Shown here in pieces: positions 60,772-64,000 of a stretch of DNA of 64,000 nucleotides; position 1 is the stretch's first letter, and each line of letters opens with the position of its first letter. The notes beneath the pieces were generated by a model. The model searched no databases. It was not told the DNA's origin and worked only from the letters and a program-made list of their open reading frames with translations. Source of the DNA: an uncultured Erythrobacter sp. (GTDB lineage Bacteria; Pseudomonadota; Alphaproteobacteria; Sphingomonadales; Sphingomonadaceae); contig NZ_CANMZM010000003.1 of NCBI RefSeq assembly GCF_947502395.1, forward strand, positions 248,001-312,000, given 5' to 3'. Position numbers and translations under genes: made by a program.

Positions 60772-61731
60772 ATGGGGGACAGTTCGGAAAGCCAATCTGG
60801 CGGACGAGCCGGTTGGATATTGCTTGGAGGCGCGGCGCTGCTGGCGGTCGCTTCGATCGGCTACAATATCTATTCAAGCGGCGAGAGTGAGGCGCCGGCC
60901 GAGGTTGCGAGCAATGAATTACCGACAATAGCGGAACTTCGAGAGGCGGCAGAAAGTTCCAACGATGATGCCGGGCCGTGGAGCGAGCTTGGCTTTGCCC
61001 ATTTTGAGCGCGGTGAATTCTCCGATGCGGTGAGCGCCTATGAAAGCGCAGTCGAGATTGACGACACTTCCGCCTCGCTGTGGTCAGCCTTGGGCGAAGC
61101 GCGGGTTATGGCGGTCGATGCGGCGGTACCCGACGCTGATCCGCTACCGCCGAGCGCGTTGGAGGCGTTCGAAAAAGCGCTCGAGCGCGACGAAAGCGAT
61201 CCTCGCGCGCGCTACTTCATGGCGGTCAAGAAAGATATCGACGGCGATCATCAGGGCGCAATTGATGGCTGGTTCGACCTGTTGGAAGACACGCCCGTGG
61301 GCGCTCCATGGGAAGGCGATGTGGTCCGCACGATTGAGCAAGTGGCGGCGATAAATGAGGTTGATCTGGGCGATCGCCTGTCCAGCGTGATGGCCACCCG
61401 CACGCCTGAAATCGCAATTCCTGGATCAGGCACAGCAGCGGGCGAAGCGGCATCTCCCACAGTGCGCGGGCCAACCGCTCAGCAAGTCGCCGACGCGCGC
61501 CAAATGTCGGAGAACGACCAGCGGCAGATGATCGCCGGCATGGTCTCTGGCCTTGAAGAAAGGCTTGCAGGGGACCCCAGCAATCTGGATGGTTGGGTGA
61601 TGCTAATGCGCAGCCGCATGACGCTGGGTGAAACCGGCAAAGCGCGCGAGGCTTTAGCGAAAGCCGTCGCTGCCAATCCAGGTGAAGAGGCGGAGCTTCG
61701 ACGACAGGCTGGGCTGTTGGGGATTGAATGA
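60772..61731 (+). CDS. TPR protein resembling CcmI/NrfG cytochrome c maturation factors
   Basis: A 319-residue protein with one N-terminal transmembrane helix (about residues 14-33) and periplasmic tetratricopeptide repeats: DDAGPWSELGFAHFERGEFSDA, SLWSALGEARVMA, DPRARYFMAV and, at the C-terminus, PSNLDGWVMLMRSRMTLGE. The wording of the last repeats matches the CcmI/CycH C-terminal part, a chaperone that presents apocytochrome to the heme lyase. I start it at the ATG of 60772 (GVMGDSS). Placed divergently from a 25-heme set, one with a CX4CH site, it may be a dedicated maturation factor. Confidence 0.8.
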   Translation: MGDSSESQSGGRAGWILLGGAALLAVASIGYNIYSSGESEAPAEVASNELPTIAELREAAESSNDDAGPWSELGFAHFERGEFSDAVSAYESAVEIDDTSASLWSALGEARVMAVDAAVPDADPLPPSALEAFEKALERDESDPRARYFMAVKKDIDGDHQGAIDGWFDLLEDTPVGAPWEGDVVRTIEQVAAINEVDLGDRLSSVMATRTPEIAIPGSGTAAGEAASPTVRGPTAQQVADARQMSENDQRQMIAGMVSGLEERLAGDPSNLDGWVMLMRSRMTLGETGKAREALAKAVAANPGEEAELRRQAGLLGIE

Positions 61732-61917
61732 CGGCTGCAAAGCGGGGTTGTCGCCGTTTCCTTTTGTGGCCCGATCAATTTCCTCCAGATGGCTGCTTCT
61801 GGGGGTGGAAAGCGGTCAGTCGGGTTTTGGATTGAAGTTATCCAGAGCCGCCGCGAGGAGGTTGCAACAACTCGATCATCGAGCGCAACCGAGCACCTCA
61901 CCGAACTTCTCGTTTGA

Positions 61918-62323
61918 ATGTGCTTGCATCGAGGCGTCCGGAATAAAAAGGATCTCCTTAACGTATATTTTGACCCGACACTCAGCCCGGAGCTCGACGC
62001 ACTAGCGGCGCGGCGGAAATTCTCGAAATCGCAGATCGTGGAAGCCGTCCTCGCCTCGTTCCTTTCAACCGATGGAGCTGACCAGCGCGGTCGAGCGGCT
62101 GGAGCGCGACGTTTCCGTCGGCAATGAGGCCATCGCGCTGTTCATCAAGTTCTGGCCCACCACCACGCCGCCCCTGCCGGACGATATGCGCGAGGCCGCG
62201 CAGGCGTCAGGCAGAGAGCGATATGGCGGGTTCCTAGAGACGCTTGGGCGGCGGCTGGCCAAGGGGCGCACGCTGACCAAGGAGGTTTCAGAAGACCGCA
62301 CGCACGTTCAAAAGAGTAGGTAA
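61918..62323 (+). pseudogene. Broken CopG/ribbon-helix-helix regulator of conjugative-element type
   Basis: Two overlapping fragments in different frames read as one ancestral protein. The first (to about 62080) gives LLNVYFDPTLSPELDALAAR and KFSKSQIVEAVLASFLSTDG, a CopG-like domain; the second (from about 62075) gives AVERLERDVSVGNEAIALFI and GFLETLGRRLAKGRTLTKEV. Intact relatives, which in my recollection sit beside trb conjugation genes in proteobacterial integrative elements, have about 12 more residues between the parts; here a deletion of roughly 37 bases near 62080 shifts the frame. No conjugation genes remain nearby, so this looks like a scar. The 155 bases after it hold nothing recognisable. 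Confidence 0.75.
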
Positions 62324-62478
62324 TTCACGCTTTTGAGCGCTAAGGCACTCAGCCGAACAGATCCGTCGAGCAAGAATGTGTAAGGCGCAGCGATAGGATT
62401 GTGCTATCGCAAAACAGTCTATTGGAAAACCTTTCTGGGAACTGAAGGGGTCGCAAGAGCAAAACGGCGGTAGCGCAT

Positions 62479-63363
62479 ATGGCAACACAAGCGAGTTTCG
62501 CCGACTGGTACAAGCAGGCTTATGCCGGTTTCCCGCAAGAACACCGCGCGGCGGGGGCGTCCGGTCTGGAGTTGTTCTGTGTTGAACAGGATAGCCACGA
62601 GAGCGTTGATGAGATGGGCGATTCCCACTGTATCGCTATGGCAGTCCGTCAAGACTCGTTGCTGCTTAGCCATTGGGATTTTGGCGATGGAAAGGCGGCT
62701 GTGCACAGTGCACCGGGGCATTTCGTGTTCCAGCCTGCCGACAGCGCCCCCAGGATTTCAGTTGAAGGTCGGCATGACCTGCTCGTGCTCAGTTTTCCCG
62801 ATAGCGCCATCACTGCGACCCTTGGCGAGGCCGCGCCGACTAGAAGGGCTTTCGATCCCCTGACACGAGAAATTCTCATTCGGGACCGAGAAATCCGCCA
62901 ACTGATCTTATCGCTGTGGGACACCGCTGCGAAAGAGGGCCTCATGGCTGGCGTCAAGATGGATAGCCTGTTCCAATTAATGATCGTTCGCCTTGCCGAA
63001 TTATCCGGGCAAGCGGTAAACGAGAGCAACGCAGGGCTATCCCAAGAGCAGATCGCCAAGGCTTGCGCCCTGATCGAAGACCGGCTCGGCGAAGGGTTGA
63101 GTTTGCCAGAGATCGCTGGCGAGGTCGGCGTCTCACCCTTTCATTTCGCCCGGCGATTCAAGGCCCAGACCGGGGATACGCCCCATGGCTACATCATGGA
63201 ACGCCGCTTGGCGCGGGCCAAGGAGGCGTTGCATCATAGCCGCGACCCGATCGCAGATATCGCCTACGCCTGCGGTTTTTCCAGCCAGCAGCATATGACG
63301 ACGGCCTTTTCCAAGAATCTCGGCGTCACGCCTGCACGGTATAGAAAAACGTTGGCGGCGTGA
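62479..63363 (+). CDS. AraC-family transcriptional regulator
   Basis: A 294-residue regulator. The first 190 residues are a ligand- or partner-binding region typical of the AraC group with FxPADS-like strands; residues about 195-290 form the double helix-turn-helix with LSLPEIAGEVGVSPFHFARR and IADIAYACGFSSQQHMTTAF, ending in GVTPARYRKTL. Target genes are unknown. A paralogue begins in its stop codon (GTGA), sharing the opening pattern FADWYKQAY...EMGDS. Confidence 0.92.
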   Translation: MATQASFADWYKQAYAGFPQEHRAAGASGLELFCVEQDSHESVDEMGDSHCIAMAVRQDSLLLSHWDFGDGKAAVHSAPGHFVFQPADSAPRISVEGRHDLLVLSFPDSAITATLGEAAPTRRAFDPLTREILIRDREIRQLILSLWDTAAKEGLMAGVKMDSLFQLMIVRLAELSGQAVNESNAGLSQEQIAKACALIEDRLGEGLSLPEIAGEVGVSPFHFARRFKAQTGDTPHGYIMERRLARAKEALHHSRDPIADIAYACGFSSQQHMTTAFSKNLGVTPARYRKTLAA

Positions 63364-64000
63364 GCGCGCAGCCGGCAACCCAGTTCGCCGCTTGGTACAA
63401 GGAGGCCTATGGCCGTTTCGCGCCGGAAGTTGCGACACCGGGGCATCTGCCTTTCGATGTGTTCCATGTCAGGCAGGACGCGCACAGTGAGACCGACGAG
63501 ATGGGCGACGCGCTCTGCATCGGTCTCGTCAAAGCGCCGATATCGACCCATATGAAAGTCGATGTCGGCGGCGGTTGGGTGTCAGGGCGTATCCCGAAAC
63601 CGGGACTAAGCTTCCAGCCATCCCACTCGATTGTTTTGTTCGATATAGATGGCCGCCACGAGTTAACCGTCGTCAGTTTTTCCGAGCATCTTGTTGCCTG
63701 GGTTTTCGGCGACGACGCGCCGCCGCTTTCAAACCTCGATGTGCTGACCCGCGATTCAACCTTCAACGATACTGAACCGGAGGACAGTATCGCGGCTCTC
63801 TGGCTCACCGTCACGCAGGGCGGACCGACGCAGGCGCTGAGGGTCGACGCCCTGTTTCAGATCATCCTGGTCAGACTGTTTCGGTGTTCCGATGAGCTAC
63901 GGTCCGGTTGCGCTCATGCACTTTCCGATGCGGTGCTCAGCCGGGCGGTCTCTCTCATGCATGAGCGGATGGCCGATGGCATAACGATTGGCGAATTGGC
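63360..64000 (+). CDS. Second AraC-family regulator paralogue (3' partial)
   Basis: Starts with GTG at 63360, overlapping the stop of the previous AraC gene by 4 bases, and stays open to the end of the window (213 complete codons). The N-terminal region QFAAWYKEAYGRF, HSETDEMGDALCIGL and FDIDGRHELTVVSFSEHL aligns with the same parts of the upstream regulator (FADWYKQAY, HESVDEMGDSHCIAM, GRHDLLVLSFPDS), so the two arose by tandem duplication. The visible end, AVSLMHERMADGITIGEL, reaches the first helix-turn-helix; the DNA-binding domain lies beyond the window. Confidence 0.88.
   Translation, partial: MSAQPATQFAAWYKEAYGRFAPEVATPGHLPFDVFHVRQDAHSETDEMGDALCIGLVKAPISTHMKVDVGGGWVSGRIPKPGLSFQPSHSIVLFDIDGRHELTVVSFSEHLVAWVFGDDAPPLSNLDVLTRDSTFNDTEPEDSIAALWLTVTQGGPTQALRVDALFQIILVRLFRCSDELRSGCAHALSDAVLSRAVSLMHERMADGITIGEL

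Noticed and set aside
61682..62005. 107-codon frame overlapping the end of the TPR gene
   Set aside because: Overlaps the TPR coding end and the CopG remnant in another frame; serine/arginine-rich with no family features.

Overview
The window reads as chromosomal DNA of a Gram-negative alphaproteobacterium, probably a marine or aquatic member of Sphingomonadales (Erythrobacteraceae-like). This placement is inferred from gene content (alphaproteobacterial curli genes with a CsgH-like protein, a split methionine synthase, clustered valine-degradation genes, split gcvPA/gcvPB), moderately high GC and dense operons joined by ATGA overlaps; no 16S gene or database search supports it. REGION 1 (1-6085): a translationally coupled methionine operon with an ArsR/methyltransferase fusion (cut by the window edge), metF, the homocysteine module of MetH, a GNAT acetyltransferase and the folate/cobalamin/activation part of MetH. 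REGION 2 (6331-11661): a curli (type VIII secretion) locus with csgF, csgG, two unequal curlin-repeat subunits, an unrecognised secreted protein and a small CsgC/CsgH-like protein. REGION 3 (11809-17025): a tandem glycine riboswitch followed by gcvT, gcvH, a small lipoprotein gene, gcvPA and gcvPB. REGION 4 (17026-24284): a flippase, an Nmad3-family protein and a minus-strand operon for valine/isobutyryl-CoA catabolism, with two copies of an inverted-repeat element. REGION 5 (24407-33463): assorted genes including a kelch protein, a DUF1254/DUF1214 pair, RidA, a polysaccharide deacetylase, mmsA, a tandem DsbA-like protein, a YeeE-type transporter with a rhodanese lipoprotein, and tRNA-Gly(CCC). 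REGION 6 (33483-44305): argE, an M1 peptidase, a purine/MTA salvage set (phosphorylase, deaminase, nucleoside transporter, phosphoribosyltransferase) and two acyl-CoA dehydrogenases. REGION 7 (44649-61731) is the most unusual part: a multiheme electron-transfer island. On the plus strand lie a pentaheme cytochrome, a lipoprotein with two HbpS/GlcG-like domains, a predicted outer-membrane barrel and a 1503-residue decaheme cytochrome with LVIVD-type repeats. On the minus strand lie an FAD oxidoreductase fused to two cyclic-nucleotide-binding domains and a four-cluster ferredoxin, a five-helix membrane protein with two His-x13-His pairs, an FHA-transmembrane-decaheme protein and a class III phosphodiesterase-like enzyme. 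A divergent CcmI/NrfG-like TPR protein completes it. Together these could carry electrons between an NAD(P)H/FAD/Fe-S module in the cytoplasm, a membrane cytochrome b, periplasmic hemes and the outer membrane, with possible cyclic-nucleotide and phosphorylation input; direction and substrate are unknown. REGION 8 (61918-64000): a decayed CopG-type gene resembling those of conjugative elements, then two overlapping paralogous AraC-type regulators, the second cut by the window edge. I saw no CRISPR array, intact transposase, rRNA gene or replication origin.
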